Shown in pieces: positions 4,999 through 5,862 of a stretch of 5,862 bases of DNA. Position 1 is the stretch's first letter. Each line of letters starts with the position of its first letter. This DNA is from an uncultured Anaerolineaceae bacterium. Lineage in GTDB: Bacteria > Chloroflexota > Anaerolineae > Promineifilales > Promineifilaceae. A program made the position numbers and the translations under genes. The stretch lies in contig CALBTC010000417.1 of NCBI GenBank assembly GCA_937967805.1, forward strand, positions 1 to 5,862, given 5' to 3'. The notes beneath the pieces were generated by a model. That model saw nothing but the letters and a program-made list of their open reading frames with translations. It was not told the origin of the DNA and did not search any database.

Positions 4999-5862
4999 TT
5001 AGTTGGCCGGTTCCAGGAAGTAAGTGCCGCCGCTTTCCTCAACGCTCCAGCCTTGCACCTGTATGCGCTCACCGGCAGAGTTGGTAAACGGCTCGCTGAG
5101 TATCTGGTACCAAAGCTGCCCATCATCACATTCTGGGCCGCCGACGATGTCTACCAGGCGACCGGGCAGCAAGGTGTTTTCCACGCCAAAGTTTGTGCCC
5201 GGACCTGAGCGTACGTTGATCTGGTAATTGACAACCCGTGCCTTATCCCCCAGCGAAAGGCGCGTCGGCGAAGCGCCGATACACACAATCGGGGCGGGCG
5301 TTGCCGTCGGCAAGCTGGTAGCGGTAGCCGTCGGTGGCTCTGTGGGCATTAAGGTAGGCTCGGGCATCATGGTGGCTGTGGCCGATGGCGGTGGCAATGT
5401 TGGCTCGATTTCATCTGGTGCAGGTTCAGATGTTGTGTCCTCATCGGCATCATTGACGGCAATCAGTTCTGGTTCTGCTTCGGGCAGATCGGTGATGGCG
5501 GCTTCTGGGGCTGTGGTGGGAACAGCCTGCCCTGGGCGGCTCAACTCTGTTGAGTTTGTCGAAGGGGCCGTCTCCCCTTCCACGACAGGCGGCTCAGGCG
5601 CATCATCCGGTCGCAAAAATGTAAAGGCTCCTAATCCGCCAACCAAAATGACGACCGAAAGGATAACCCATAGGGGAACAGAAATCCGTTTGCCGGGCGG
5701 TGGTCCGGCCACGTTGGGTATGCTTGTTTTTGCAGTTGAAACCAGGCGCAGCGTGCCACCGCGACTGATCAGGCTGCTGTCGTCTAAACGGGTTAGCACC
5801 TGGGTGGTTTGTGGGTTGGGACCAAATCCACCTTCGGCGGCAATGGCCCGGTCAATGGCGGC
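4999..5862 (-). CDS. Single-pass membrane protein with C-terminal bacterial SH3 domain (5' end outside window)
   Basis: The reading frame is open to the right edge with no stop, so its start lies beyond the window; the GTG at 5799 is an internal codon that need not be the start. Of 287 visible residues, the first 60 or so are a cytoplasmic segment I do not recognise (AAIDRAIAAEGGFGPNPQTT onward). A transmembrane helix follows at about 60-82 (VPLWVILSVVILVGGLGAF). A Pro/Thr/Glu-rich stalk runs to about 200. A bacterial SH3 domain covers about 202-287, with the hallmark INVRSGPGTNFGV, then LLPGRLVDIVGG, LWYQI and a Trp-containing final strand (VQGWSVEE). Such domains commonly bind peptidoglycan or other envelope components. 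The arrangement suggests an inside-to-outside link to the wall. It is probably cotranscribed with the VanY-type gene 29 bases downstream. A REP-like hairpin lies within the stalk coding sequence (5540-5565). Confidence 0.85.
   Translation of the reverse strand, partial: AAIDRAIAAEGGFGPNPQTTQVLTRLDDSSLISRGGTLRLVSTAKTSIPNVAGPPPGKRISVPLWVILSVVILVGGLGAFTFLRPDDAPEPPVVEGETAPSTNSTELSRPGQAVPTTAPEAAITDLPEAEPELIAVNDADEDTTSEPAPDEIEPTLPPPSATATMMPEPTLMPTEPPTATATSLPTATPAPIVCIGASPTRLSLGDKARVVNYQINVRSGPGTNFGVENTLLPGRLVDIVGGPECDDGQLWYQILSEPFTNSAGERIQVQGWSVEESGGTYFLEPAN
5540..5565. repeat. REP-like hairpin inside the stalk coding sequence
   Basis: CTCAAC (5540-5545) and GTTGAG (5549-5554) form a perfect 6-bp stem around TCT, followed by TTTGTCGAAGG. 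The reverse strand therefore reads CCTTCGACAAACTCAAC and a hairpin, which resembles the CTTCGACAAGCTCAG dispersed repeat I recall from many bacterial genomes. It is in frame and encodes about PSTNSTEL in the unstructured stalk, so the protein could tolerate it. Family membership is from memory. Confidence 0.45.

Noticed and set aside
4566..5087. Plus-strand frame of 173 codons rich in Val and Gly
   Set aside because: It is the antisense of the Thr/Pro/Ala-rich stalk and the signal peptide of the VanY-type lipoprotein; its valine runs come from that repetitive coding sequence.

Overview
The window looks like a chromosomal segment of a Chloroflexota bacterium, probably of the Anaerolineae/Ardenticatenia type. 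This is inferred from long Thr/Pro-rich stalks (TPTAT-like) on the surface proteins, mid-50s GC, and the kinds of dispersed repeats present. No marker gene here proves the placement.

Layout. Bases 1-1432 read leftward. They hold the first 235 codons of uvrC (nucleotide excision repair, running off the left edge), and upstream of it a type II toxin-antitoxin pair: a Phd/YefM-like antitoxin (1432-1148) followed by a PIN-family toxin (1141-721). The toxin is interrupted by a one-base shift in a run of nine G (nine C on its coding strand). A good sigma-70-like promoter framed by an inverted repeat precedes the antitoxin. uvrC has its own perfect TATAAT six bases before its ATG and no ribosome binding site, which suggests a leaderless transcript.

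Bases 1500-1816 hold a possible tiny membrane protein and a GC-rich 8-bp tandem repeat, with no larger gene. Bases 1829-3867 read rightward. They encode an ECF sigma factor and, overlapping it by ATGA, a membrane anti-sigma factor with a zinc-binding HxxxCxxC motif, one transmembrane helix and a large outside region that looks like two copies of one domain. A 69-bp double-hairpin (REPIN/MITE-like) element lies between this operon and the next, convergent gene.

Bases 3974-5862 read leftward. They encode a VanY-type D-Ala-D-Ala carboxypeptidase lipoprotein and, 29 bases upstream, a single-pass membrane protein ending in a bacterial SH3 domain (5' end beyond the right edge). Both are cell-wall-facing proteins on flexible stalks and probably form one operon. 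The ECF/anti-sigma pair next to them could sense the same surface, but that link is only inferred from position.

The most striking signal is not a gene. The palindrome ACGGCCGT occurs eleven times in 5.9 kb, roughly eighty-fold more than base composition predicts. It occurs on both gene orientations and in more than one reading frame, recalling the HIP1 octamer of cyanobacteria.
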